Source: Pelagibacteraceae bacterium BACL5 MAG-120820-bin39 (GTDB lineage: Bacteria > Pseudomonadota > Alphaproteobacteria > Pelagibacterales > Pelagibacteraceae). Taken from it: a stretch of DNA of 24,096 nucleotides. The translations under genes and the position numbers were made by a program. Shown piece after piece: positions 7,763-15,421 of the stretch (positions are counted from its first letter, which is position 1; every line of letters begins with the position of its first letter). The DNA is taken from the NCBI GenBank assembly GCA_001438335.1, contig LIBV01000005.1, positions 1 to 24,096 on the forward strand, in the 5' to 3' direction. The notes under the pieces were generated by a model. It was given only the letters and a program-made list of their open reading frames with translations. It had not been told where the DNA came from and ran no database searches.

Positions 7763-8737
7763 TTGGCGATATATTTTTTAAAAAGATTAATTCAATCAAT
7801 ACTAGTAATGCTAGTTGTAGCATTCGTATCTTTTTCACTTTTTACCTTTGTGGGAGATCCAATCAATAATATGGTTGGTGAAGAAACATCAGAAAAGGAA
7901 AGGGCTGAATTAAGAGTTACACTTGGTTTAAATGATCCAATTCCTGTTCAATTTGTAAGATTTATTAAAAATGCTTCAAAAGGAGAATTTGGTATCTCTT
8001 ATCAACTTAGAAGACCCGTTTCAGAATTAATAACTGAAAGACTTCCAGCAACATTAGAATTGGTATTTGTTTCAGCAGTAATTGCTTTGGTGGCAGGAAT
8101 TTTATTAGGAGTTTACACAGGAATTAATCGAAATAGTTTTACAAGTAATATAATTTTAGGAGTATCTTTATTGGGAGTATCCTTACCAACTTTTGTTATT
8201 GGGATACTTTTAATATATCTTTTTTCAGTCATCCTAGGGATTTTGCCATCTTTTGGTCGTGGAGAAGTCGTGGATTTAGGTTTTTGGAAAACTGGTTTCT
8301 TAACTTTGTCAGGACTTAAAGCAATTATATTACCTTCAATTACATTAAGTTTATTTCAAATGACTTATATTATCCGATTAGTTAGAGCGGAAATGATGGA
8401 AATTTTGCAAACAGATTATATTAAATTTGCAAGAGCTAGAGGCATAAGTGAAAATAAAATACAATATCGTCATGCATTAAAAAATGGATTAATTCCAGTG
8501 ATTACTATTGCGGGGATTAATATTGGAACTTTAGTAGCATTTTCAATTATTACTGAAACAGTTTTTCAATGGCCTGGAATGGGATTTCTTTTTATTCAAG
8601 CTGTTAAATTTGTCGATATTCCTATTATGTCAGCTTATTTGGTATTTATTGCCTTTATATTTGTCATGATAAATTTCATTGTAGACATACTTTATTATTT
8701 TATTGATCCAAGAATAAGAATTAAAGGAACAGAATAA
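7763..8737 (+). CDS. dppB: ABC transporter permease, DppB/OppB type
   Basis: This is the first of two integral membrane subunits of the peptide-type importer. The 324-residue protein opens with the family-typical IYFLKRLIQSILVMLVVAFV segment (first membrane helix at about 9-30). A periplasmic region follows (GDPINNMVGEET, then LGLNDPIPVQFVRF, GEFGISYQLRRPVSELI). The permease core comes next, with the cytoplasmic EAA loop DYIKFARARGISENKI, which docks on the ATPase. About six membrane helices are expected. The start is an unusual TTG (7763-7765); no in-frame ATG lies in a better place, and the first residues align with the usual family start. No Shine-Dalgarno sequence is visible, and the 30-nt palindrome ends 19 bases upstream. 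Both should keep its translation below that of the binding protein. The symbol is family-level only. Confidence 0.88.
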   Translation: MAIYFLKRLIQSILVMLVVAFVSFSLFTFVGDPINNMVGEETSEKERAELRVTLGLNDPIPVQFVRFIKNASKGEFGISYQLRRPVSELITERLPATLELVFVSAVIALVAGILLGVYTGINRNSFTSNIILGVSLLGVSLPTFVIGILLIYLFSVILGILPSFGRGEVVDLGFWKTGFLTLSGLKAIILPSITLSLFQMTYIIRLVRAEMMEILQTDYIKFARARGISENKIQYRHALKNGLIPVITIAGINIGTLVAFSIITETVFQWPGMGFLFIQAVKFVDIPIMSAYLVFIAFIFVMINFIVDILYYFIDPRIRIKGTE

Positions 8738-8738
8738 A

Positions 8739-9665
8739 ATGCAAAATCAAAATTTATCATTTATTAATAAAATCATCGATAGTGATATTTTTTTTAGTTT
8801 TAAAAAATCTCCAACTGCAATTATTTCAAGTTTAATATTATTAATTATTTTTTTCTGCTCTTTTTTTGTGGAGATAATTGCTCCCTATAATCCTTTTGAT
8901 CCCTCAAGTTTATCATTAATGGACGCATTTACTCCTCCTTCATGGTCTGAGGGTGGTACTAGAAATTTTCTTCTTGGTACCGATGGGCAAGGTAGAGACA
9001 TGTTATCAACAATTTTATATGGTTCTCGAATTTCATTGATTGTAGGTTTTTCAGCTATTTTGTTTAGTTTGACTCTTGGTGTTACTTTAGGTTTAACAGC
9101 TGGTTATTTTGGTGGAAGATATGAAATGTTTGTAATGAGAATAACCGATGTACAATTAACTATTCCAAGTATTTTAATGGCATTGCTAGTGGATGGAATT
9201 GCACGTGGTATTATTTCAAGAGAACTACATGATCAAATGGCAATTTATGTTTTAATTTTTGCCATTGGAATTTCTGAATGGCCACAATTTGCTAGAGTTT
9301 CAAGAGCGGCAACCCTAGTTGAGAAAAACAAAGATTATGTTTCAGCATCTACTATTATTGGAGTTTCAAATTTAATGATTATGCTTAGACATATATTACC
9401 AAATATTTTACGACCAATTTTAGTAATTGGTACAATTGGTTTAGCTTTAGCAATTATAGCAGAGTCTACATTAAGTTTTTTAGGAGTAGGGGTACCACCT
9501 ACAACACCATCTTTAGGAACTTTGATTAGAATTGGAAATGATTTTTTATTTTCAGGTGAGTGGTGGATTACTTTTTTCCCAGCAATTTTTTTAGTGCTTT
9601 TAGCTTTTTCAATAAATCTTTTAGGAGATTGGATGAGGGATACACTCAATCCAAAATTAAAATAA
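8739..9665 (+). CDS. dppC: ABC transporter permease, DppC/OppC type
   Basis: This is the second membrane subunit of the importer, 308 residues. The family's short N-terminal cytoplasmic stretch contains FFSFKKSPTAIISSLI, followed by a first helix at about 27-48. The OppC/DppC signature FLLGTDGQGRDMLSTILYGSRISL lies at about 77-100. The permease core follows with the EAA-like loop (DYVSASTIIGVSNLMIMLRH) and the closing STLSFLGVGVPPTTPSLGTLI segment. The ATG comes one base after the dppB stop, with AAAGGA 10 bases upstream, and the stop overlaps the ATPase ATG by one base. The pairing with dppB and a double ATPase makes a complete transporter. The symbol is family-level; GsiD would be an equally fair name. 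Confidence 0.88.
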   Translation: MQNQNLSFINKIIDSDIFFSFKKSPTAIISSLILLIIFFCSFFVEIIAPYNPFDPSSLSLMDAFTPPSWSEGGTRNFLLGTDGQGRDMLSTILYGSRISLIVGFSAILFSLTLGVTLGLTAGYFGGRYEMFVMRITDVQLTIPSILMALLVDGIARGIISRELHDQMAIYVLIFAIGISEWPQFARVSRAATLVEKNKDYVSASTIIGVSNLMIMLRHILPNILRPILVIGTIGLALAIIAESTLSFLGVGVPPTTPSLGTLIRIGNDFLFSGEWWITFFPAIFLVLLAFSINLLGDWMRDTLNPKLK

Positions 9666-11353
9666 TGAGTTTTTTAAAAATTAATAACTTATCAGTTAAT
9701 TACATCATGAGAAAAGAGACTGTCTTTGCTGCTCAGAATGTTAAATTTGATGTAAGCAAAGGGGAAATATTGGGCCTAGTTGGAGAGTCTGGCTCTGGAA
9801 AAAGCACAGTAGGTAATGCCATTATTAATTTAATTGATGAGCCTGGAAAAATCTCTGAAGGCTCAATTTTTATTGATAATATTGATATTTATAAAGATCC
9901 AAAAACCATAAAAACTCTTAGAGGAAAAAAAATTGGTATAATTTTCCAAGATCCTCAAACTTCTTTAAATCCATTATTAACAGTTGGCGAGCAGCTAATC
10001 GAAACTATTCAAACTCATCTAAGTTTAAATAAAGCAGATGCAAAAAGTAGAGCAATCAATTTATTAAAAGAAGTTGGTATTACAGATGCCGAAAATAGAT
10101 TTGATAATTATCCCCATCAATTTTCAGGAGGAATGAGACAACGTGTGGTTATTTCTTTAGCTTTATGTTGTGAACCAGAATTATTAATTGCGGACGAACC
10201 AACTACAGCTCTAGATGTTTCAATTCAATCACAAATTCTTGATTTGATAAAAAATTTGACAAAAAAAAGAAATTTAGCAGTTATATTAATTACTCATGAC
10301 ATGGGAGTTATAGCTGAAACAACTGATAGAGTTGCGGTTATGAAAAAGGGTATTTTAGTTGAAATAGGGCCAACAAAAGAAGTGCTTGGTAATCCTAAAG
10401 CGGAATATACAAAAAGCTTAGTAAGCTCAGTTCCACCAACCAATAAAAAAATTAATAGATTTAATGTAATTAATAAAATTAATGAAAATGACAATCAGGT
10501 TAATTTAAAAATTTTAAATCGTTGGAAAAAAAAAGAACTGAATGATCAAAATTTGGTCGAAGTTAAAAATCTTAAAAAATCATTTCATGATGGGATTTTC
10601 TCTGAATCATCTAGTAAAGACGTTGTTGCAGTAGACGATATAAGTTTTAATATTAAAGAGGGAGAGTCTTTTGGGTTAGTAGGTGAGAGTGGTAGTGGTA
10701 AATCTACAATTGCTAAGATGATAGTAAATTTATTTAAACCCACGTCTGGTGAAATTTATTTTGATAAGGTTTGCATCAACAAGATCAGAGATAAAAATAT
10801 TATGCTTAAGTTTAGAAGACAAATTCAAATGATTTTTCAAGATCCTTATTCATCTTTAAATAGTAGAATGAAAGTTTATGATATCATTGCAGAACCTATA
10901 AGACTTCATAATACCCTTATAAAAGAAAATGAATTAAAAGATTATATTAATGATTTACTAGAGTCTGTTGAACTCACAAAAAAATCAGCTGATCGATATC
11001 CTCATGAATTTTCTGGTGGACAAAGACAAAGAATTTCAATCGCTCGTGCTTTAGCAACACAACCAAGATTGTTAGTTTGCGACGAACCCACTTCAGCATT
11101 AGATGTAAGTATACAAGCTCAAATATTAAATTTATTAAAAGATCTTCAAGAGCAATTAAATTTAACCATTTTGTTTATTAGTCATGACCTACCAGTAGTA
11201 AGACAGATGTGTGATCGAATTGCAGTATTAAGATATGGTAAACTATGCGAAATATCTGACACTGAAAACTTGTTTTTAAATCCTTCAAATAGTTACACAA
11301 AAGAGTTGCTACATTTAATGCCTAAAATTGAGTCAATTTACGAGACAAGATAA
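9665..11353 (+). CDS. Fused double ATPase subunit of peptide-type ABC importer (DppD-DppF / GsiA-like)
   Basis: One 562-residue cytoplasmic protein carries both nucleotide-binding domains. Domain 1 has Walker A GESGSGKST (K46), signature FSGGMRQR (153-160), Walker B LLIADEPT (D177, E178) and switch H211. Domain 2 has Walker A GESGSGKST (K346), FSGGQRQR (449-456), Walker B LLVCDEPT (D473, E474) and H507. A Lys/Asn-rich linker at about 255-295 joins them and includes the VPPTNKKINRF stretch of the oligopeptide-ATPase C-terminal extension. The frame is open 35 codons upstream, but ATG 9665 overlapping the dppC stop (TAATG) gives the standard N-terminus MSFLKINNLSV. Separate DppD and DppF are commoner, but GsiA and YejF are known fusions. 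All ATPase motifs are intact in both halves, so both sites should hydrolyse ATP. Confidence 0.93.
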   Translation: MSFLKINNLSVNYIMRKETVFAAQNVKFDVSKGEILGLVGESGSGKSTVGNAIINLIDEPGKISEGSIFIDNIDIYKDPKTIKTLRGKKIGIIFQDPQTSLNPLLTVGEQLIETIQTHLSLNKADAKSRAINLLKEVGITDAENRFDNYPHQFSGGMRQRVVISLALCCEPELLIADEPTTALDVSIQSQILDLIKNLTKKRNLAVILITHDMGVIAETTDRVAVMKKGILVEIGPTKEVLGNPKAEYTKSLVSSVPPTNKKINRFNVINKINENDNQVNLKILNRWKKKELNDQNLVEVKNLKKSFHDGIFSESSSKDVVAVDDISFNIKEGESFGLVGESGSGKSTIAKMIVNLFKPTSGEIYFDKVCINKIRDKNIMLKFRRQIQMIFQDPYSSLNSRMKVYDIIAEPIRLHNTLIKENELKDYINDLLESVELTKKSADRYPHEFSGGQRQRISIARALATQPRLLVCDEPTSALDVSIQAQILNLLKDLQEQLNLTILFISHDLPVVRQMCDRIAVLRYGKLCEISDTENLFLNPSNSYTKELLHLMPKIESIYETR

Positions 11354-11396
11354 TCCCCAAAACGGTCATTTTGTTGGAAAAAAATATCGAAATATT

Positions 11397-11424
11397 TTGC
11401 AAAATCTAACATTGACTGTATTAT
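11397..11424 (+). promoter_or_regulatory. Candidate promoter of leuA (possibly leuA-mre unit)
   Basis: TTGCAA (11397-11402) and TATTAT (11419-11424), 16 bases apart, resemble -35 and -10 boxes, giving a start near 11431 and a leader of about 18 bases before the leuA ATG. No Shine-Dalgarno sequence and no leader-peptide attenuator are visible in the 95-bp gap after the ATPase gene. A second TTGACT at 11412 is too close to the -10 box to serve it. Confidence 0.4.
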
Positions 11425-11448
11425 ACCTCCATTCAAAAAACACTTATT

Positions 11449-13020
11449 ATGGCTAATAAAGATAGAGTATTTATATTTGATACTACGATGCGAGATGGTG
11501 AACAGTCACCAGGAGCTTCAATGAGTCTTGAAGAAAAAATACAAATTGCAAGAGTATTTGATGAATTAGGAATTGATATTATAGAAGCAGGTTTTCCAAT
11601 TGCATCACCTGGAGATTTTGAAGCTGTAACTGCTATTTCAAAAATTTTAAAAAAATCTATACCATGCGGTTTGGCAAGACATTCAAAAAAAGATATTGAT
11701 CGATGTTATGAAGCATTAAAGCATGCTCCAAGATTTAGAATTCATACTTTTATTTCTACAAGTCCTCTTCATATGAAATATAAATTAAACAAAACCCCTG
11801 AGCAAGTTTATGAATCTATTAAAGAGCATGTAACTTATGCAAGAAATCTTACTGATGATGTCGAGTGGTCTTGTGAGGATGGAACTAGAACAGATATGGA
11901 TTATATGTGTAAGACGGTTGAGCTTGCAATTAAATCAGGAGCAAAGACTATTAACATACCAGACACAGTTGGTTATACAGTTCCATCAGAGTTTACAAAA
12001 ATTATTCAAACTCTTTTAAATAAAGTTCCAAATATTGATCAAGCAATTTTATCTACACATTGTCATAATGATTTAGGCTTAGCTGTTGCAAACTCATTAG
12101 CTGGAGTTCAAGCTGGAGCAAGACAAATTGAATGTACTATTAATGGTATTGGTGAAAGAGCAGGGAATGCTGCATTAGAAGAAGTGGTGATGGCGATAAG
12201 AACTCGAAATGATTTAATGCCATTTGAAACAGGAATTAATACAACTTTATTAAGTAAAGCTTCTAAACTTGTATCAAATGTTACAGGATTTCCAGTACAA
12301 TATAATAAAGCGATTGTTGGCAAAAATGCATTTGCGCATGAGGCAGGAATTCACCAAGATGGAATGTTAAAAAATAGAAATACTTATGAGATCATGACTC
12401 CCGAGAGTGTTGGGGTTAAACAAACCTCATTGGTAATGGGCAAACATTCTGGACGACATGCTTTTAAAGATAAATTAACAAGCTTAGGTTATGCAGATAT
12501 AACAGATGATATTATCGAAAATGCTTTTGGTAAGTTTAAAGTTTTAGCAGATAAGAAAAAACATATTTATGATGAGGATATTATTGCTCTTGTAGATGAC
12601 AGTTTAGTATTAGATAAAAAAGCAAATACTATTTCGTTAAAATCTTTAAAAGTTTTTGCTGGTACAGGTGAACCACAAAAAGCTGACATGACATTAGATG
12701 TTGACGGAGATATTAAAACGACATCTGAAACAGGAGATGGTCCGGTAGATGCGATTTTCAAATGTATTAAAAATTTATATCCTCATGATGTAAATCTTCA
12801 ATTATATCAAGTTCATGCTGTTACAGAAGGTACTGATGCTCAAGCTACAGTAAGTGTGAGAATAGAGGAAAATGGCAAAACAACAGTCGGTCAAGCTTCA
12901 GACACAGATACTTTAGTTGCATCTGCAAACGCTTATTTAAGTGCATTAAATAAAATGATTATTAAAAGAAACAAAACTGCTCCAATGGAGCAAGAAATTC
13001 AGAAGGTTAGAGGTATATAG
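11449..13020 (+). CDS. leuA: 2-isopropylmalate synthase
   Basis: LeuA condenses acetyl-CoA with 2-oxoisovalerate, the first committed step of leucine synthesis. The 523-residue protein has the DRE-TIM barrel start FDTTMRDGEQSPGASM (R15, D16, E18; Met replaces the usual Leu in DTTLRDGEQ). The metal-binding STHCHNDLGLAVANS block has H204 and H206, followed by NGIGERAGNAALEEV, and the linker region contains the conserved HEAGIHQDG. The C-terminal regulatory domain, about 390-510, would bind leucine for feedback inhibition. Length fits the long LeuA form. It continues the branched-chain theme of ilvBNC on the far side of the ABC cassette. Its stop codon directly abuts the mreB ATG, so the cell-shape genes may be transcribed from the leuA promoter. 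Confidence 0.95.
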   Translation: MANKDRVFIFDTTMRDGEQSPGASMSLEEKIQIARVFDELGIDIIEAGFPIASPGDFEAVTAISKILKKSIPCGLARHSKKDIDRCYEALKHAPRFRIHTFISTSPLHMKYKLNKTPEQVYESIKEHVTYARNLTDDVEWSCEDGTRTDMDYMCKTVELAIKSGAKTINIPDTVGYTVPSEFTKIIQTLLNKVPNIDQAILSTHCHNDLGLAVANSLAGVQAGARQIECTINGIGERAGNAALEEVVMAIRTRNDLMPFETGINTTLLSKASKLVSNVTGFPVQYNKAIVGKNAFAHEAGIHQDGMLKNRNTYEIMTPESVGVKQTSLVMGKHSGRHAFKDKLTSLGYADITDDIIENAFGKFKVLADKKKHIYDEDIIALVDDSLVLDKKANTISLKSLKVFAGTGEPQKADMTLDVDGDIKTTSETGDGPVDAIFKCIKNLYPHDVNLQLYQVHAVTEGTDAQATVSVRIEENGKTTVGQASDTDTLVASANAYLSALNKMIIKRNKTAPMEQEIQKVRGI

Positions 13021-14055
13021 ATGGGAATATTTGATAGTTTAAAAAAAATATGGAGCCAAGATATGGCGATAGATCTTGGAACTGCTAATACATTGGTAGT
13101 AGTTAGAGGTCAGGGAATCGTACTTAATGAACCTTCTGTTGTAGCAATTTTGGATCAGGGTGGAAAAAAAACAGTTCTTGCAGTTGGAGATGAAGCGAAA
13201 ACGATGCTTGGAAGAACTCCAGGAAATATTACTGCAATTAGACCTTTAAGAGACGGTGTTATCGCAGATTTTATTGTTACTGAAGAAATGATTAAACATT
13301 TTATTAAGAAAGTTCACAAAGGAAGAACTTTTGCTAATCCAAGAATATTGATTTGTGTACCAACAGGATCAACTCCAGTTGAAAGAAAAGCTATTCAAGA
13401 TAGTGCACTTGCAGCAGGTGCTCGAAGAGTACAATTAATTGAAGAACCTATAGCTGCAGCAATTGGAGCTGGATTACCAATTTCAGAAGCAACAGGTTCA
13501 ATGATCGTTGACATTGGTGGAGGTACTACTGAAATAGCTGTTATGTCATTAGGTGGACTTGTTTATTCTAGATCTTTAAGAATTGCAGGGGATGCAATGG
13601 ATACAGCCTTAGTAAATTATATGAGAAAAGAATATAATTTAATGATTGGAGATAGTACTGCTGAGAAAATTAAAAAAGAAATAGGAACTGCAATTGCATC
13701 AAGTAGTAATACTTATGCAGTTAAAGGAAGAGATTTGAGATCTGGAACTCCTAAAGAAGTCAATATTACCGAAGAAGATACCGCTGAAGCACTTAATGAT
13801 ATTTTAAAAGAAATGGTGAATGCAATTAAAGATGCTCTTGAAAACACACCTCCTGAATTATCTGCTGATTTAGTGGATATGGGTATGACATTAACAGGCG
13901 GTGGTGCACTATTAAAAAATATTGATAAAAGATTTGCAAAGGAGACTGGTTTGCCAGTGCATGTAGCTGATGATCCGTTATCTTGTGTAGCCATCGGCAC
14001 AGGAAAAGCTTTAGAACAAGAACAAACATTCTCTACTATGCTTTCTGAGTATTAG
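13021..14055 (+). CDS. mreB: Rod shape-determining actin homologue MreB
   Basis: MreB forms membrane-bound filaments that orient lateral cell-wall synthesis. The 344-residue protein has the actin-fold blocks AIDLGTANTLVVVRGQGIVL (phosphate 1), GATP-type IVDIGGGTTEIAVMSLGG (phosphate 2) and TLTGGGALLKNIDKRF (adenosine). It also has the conserved PTGSTPVERKAIQDSALAAGAR and LIEEPIAAAIGAGLPI stretches. The amphipathic N-terminus (MGIFDSLKKIWS) fits membrane attachment. The ATG is the base after the leuA stop; AGAGG at 13009-13013, inside leuA, lies 7 bases upstream and serves as its ribosome site. It heads mreB-mreC-mreD-mrdA-mrdB, the standard elongasome order. Length and motifs are complete. 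Confidence 0.97.
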   Translation: MGIFDSLKKIWSQDMAIDLGTANTLVVVRGQGIVLNEPSVVAILDQGGKKTVLAVGDEAKTMLGRTPGNITAIRPLRDGVIADFIVTEEMIKHFIKKVHKGRTFANPRILICVPTGSTPVERKAIQDSALAAGARRVQLIEEPIAAAIGAGLPISEATGSMIVDIGGGTTEIAVMSLGGLVYSRSLRIAGDAMDTALVNYMRKEYNLMIGDSTAEKIKKEIGTAIASSSNTYAVKGRDLRSGTPKEVNITEEDTAEALNDILKEMVNAIKDALENTPPELSADLVDMGMTLTGGGALLKNIDKRFAKETGLPVHVADDPLSCVAIGTGKALEQEQTFSTMLSEY

Positions 14056-14060
14056 TAGAA

Positions 14061-14927
14061 ATGGTTAGAAGCAGAGATGACTTTGTAATAGCATTTAGAT
14101 CTGCTTTTTTAAAAAAAAAAGCAAAAGATAAATTTTCCTTATTTACATTAATTATAGCTTCAATTGTTTTACTAATCCTTACAAATTTAAATTTAAAAAT
14201 AATTAATAATCTAGAAAAAGGACTTCAAGATATTGTCTATAGAATTTCAGTTGTTGCTTCTATCCCAGAAAAAAAAATTCAAGATTATTATCTTAAAGCA
14301 AAAGATCATTTAGCAGTTTATGAATTAAAGACTAAAGAAGAAAATTTGTATGAAAAATATAATGCTGAGAAGTTGGCAAATGAGTACTTGATATCAGAAA
14401 ATAATAGATTAAGAAAAATTATTGGTGAACAACAACTTTCTCAAGATAATATCATAGCAAAGGTTTTACTTGATAGAGAAAGTCCATTTTTAAATTCAAT
14501 TATATTAAACAAAGGATCTAAAGATAATATTGAGCTAGGAATGGCTGTAGTCGATGACGATTATCTTGTAGGAAAGATTGTGGAGGTGAATTTTTTAACA
14601 TCCAGAGTTATTTTAGTTACTGACATTAATAGCAAAATACCAGGAATTATAGAGCCTTTAGGTATTCATTCTATAGTGTCAGGCAGTGGAAAAAATGAAG
14701 GAACCGTTGAATACTTGAAAGAAGAATATTATCCAAAAATTAATGATGATTTAAACATCTTTACATCGGGTATAGCTGGAATTTTTAAACCAGGGATTCC
14801 AATTGGAAAGCTAAAATTTGATAACAAAAATAAAATTTTTTCTGTAAATTTTTTTTCTGATTTTACTCAACTAGAATATGTAAAAGTGTTAATTTCAAAT
14901 AAAGGAGATGAGAATGGGCAAAAGTAA
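14061..14927 (+). CDS. mreC: Rod shape-determining protein MreC
   Basis: MreC is the bitopic scaffold of the elongasome; in the periplasm it contacts and activates PBP2 and links it to MreB/MreD. The 288-residue protein has a cytoplasmic N-terminus, one membrane helix at about 25-43 (FSLFTLIIASIVLLILTNL), and a coiled coil at about 75-120 rich in Lys/Glu/Leu (AKDHLAVYELKTKEENLYEK). The periplasmic beta-domains begin with IIAKVLLDRESPFLNSIILN and include the conserved GMAVVDDDYLVGKIVEV. The late GIAGIFKPGIPIGKL segment is also family-typical. The start lies 5 bases after the mreB stop. Its end overlaps mreD by 14 bases from the start chosen there. Confidence 0.93.
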   Translation: MVRSRDDFVIAFRSAFLKKKAKDKFSLFTLIIASIVLLILTNLNLKIINNLEKGLQDIVYRISVVASIPEKKIQDYYLKAKDHLAVYELKTKEENLYEKYNAEKLANEYLISENNRLRKIIGEQQLSQDNIIAKVLLDRESPFLNSIILNKGSKDNIELGMAVVDDDYLVGKIVEVNFLTSRVILVTDINSKIPGIIEPLGIHSIVSGSGKNEGTVEYLKEEYYPKINDDLNIFTSGIAGIFKPGIPIGKLKFDNKNKIFSVNFFSDFTQLEYVKVLISNKGDENGQK

Positions 14928-15417
14928 TGATTCTTCAATTTTTTCGAAATTAAAGTTTTATGGCCCAATTATTATTTTATTAATTGCTAATTTAAATGAA
15001 TTTGATTTAAATTATTTAAAACCTGATTATTTTTCATTCAATTTTTCATTTATTTTAATATTTTTTTGGAGTTTAAAAAATCCTCAGCAAGTTCCAACAT
15101 TAATGATTTTTCTTTGTGGATTGTTTAATGATGTGGTGACCTCTTTACCGATTGGGTTAAGTAGTTTTAATTATTTATTAATCTGTGGTGTTACAGCTTA
15201 TTTAAGAAACATAATATTAAGACCAAATTTTATAAATGATTGGATGTTTTTTTTAATTACAATTTTAATATTAAATTCAATCAATTATCTAATTCTACAA
15301 ATTTTTTTTGATATGGAGATAAGTCAAATTAATTATGTAATTAACTTAGGTTTTACAGTTATTTTTTTTCCTTTATTTTTTTATATCTTTAAAAATTTAC
15401 AAAAAATATTGATTTAA
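14914..15417 (+). CDS. mreD: Rod shape-determining membrane protein MreD
   Basis: MreD is the small polytopic partner of MreC in the elongasome. The call rests on position plus a 167-residue hydrophobic protein with about five membrane segments. The family-like stretches include PDYFSFNFSFILIFFWSLKN and MIFLCGLFNDVVTSLPIGLS. ATG 14908 is also possible, but AAGGAG at 14902-14907 abuts it with no spacer, whereas ATG 14914 has a 6-base spacer, so I chose the latter. Both starts lie inside the mreC end, so translation is coupled. MreD is weakly conserved in sequence generally; context carries much of the weight. Confidence 0.87.
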   Translation: MGKSNDSSIFSKLKFYGPIIILLIANLNEFDLNYLKPDYFSFNFSFILIFFWSLKNPQQVPTLMIFLCGLFNDVVTSLPIGLSSFNYLLICGVTAYLRNIILRPNFINDWMFFLITILILNSINYLILQIFFDMEISQINYVINLGFTVIFFPLFFYIFKNLQKILI

Positions 15418-15421
15418 AATT

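Noticed and set aside
9560..9664. 35-codon upstream extension of the double ATPase inside dppC
   Set aside because: The extension is a shadow of dppC; ATG 9665 overlaps the dppC stop and gives the usual ATPase N-terminus.
11377..11400. Small inverted repeat AAATAT/ATATTT before leuA
   Set aside because: Six A/T-only pairs around CGA are expected by chance at this base composition, and it overlaps the -35 candidate without clear meaning.
12108..12761. Minus-strand open frames opposite leuA, and similar ones opposite mreB
   Set aside because: All overlap conserved domains of real genes, show no recognisable family and have no ribosome sites that I could see.
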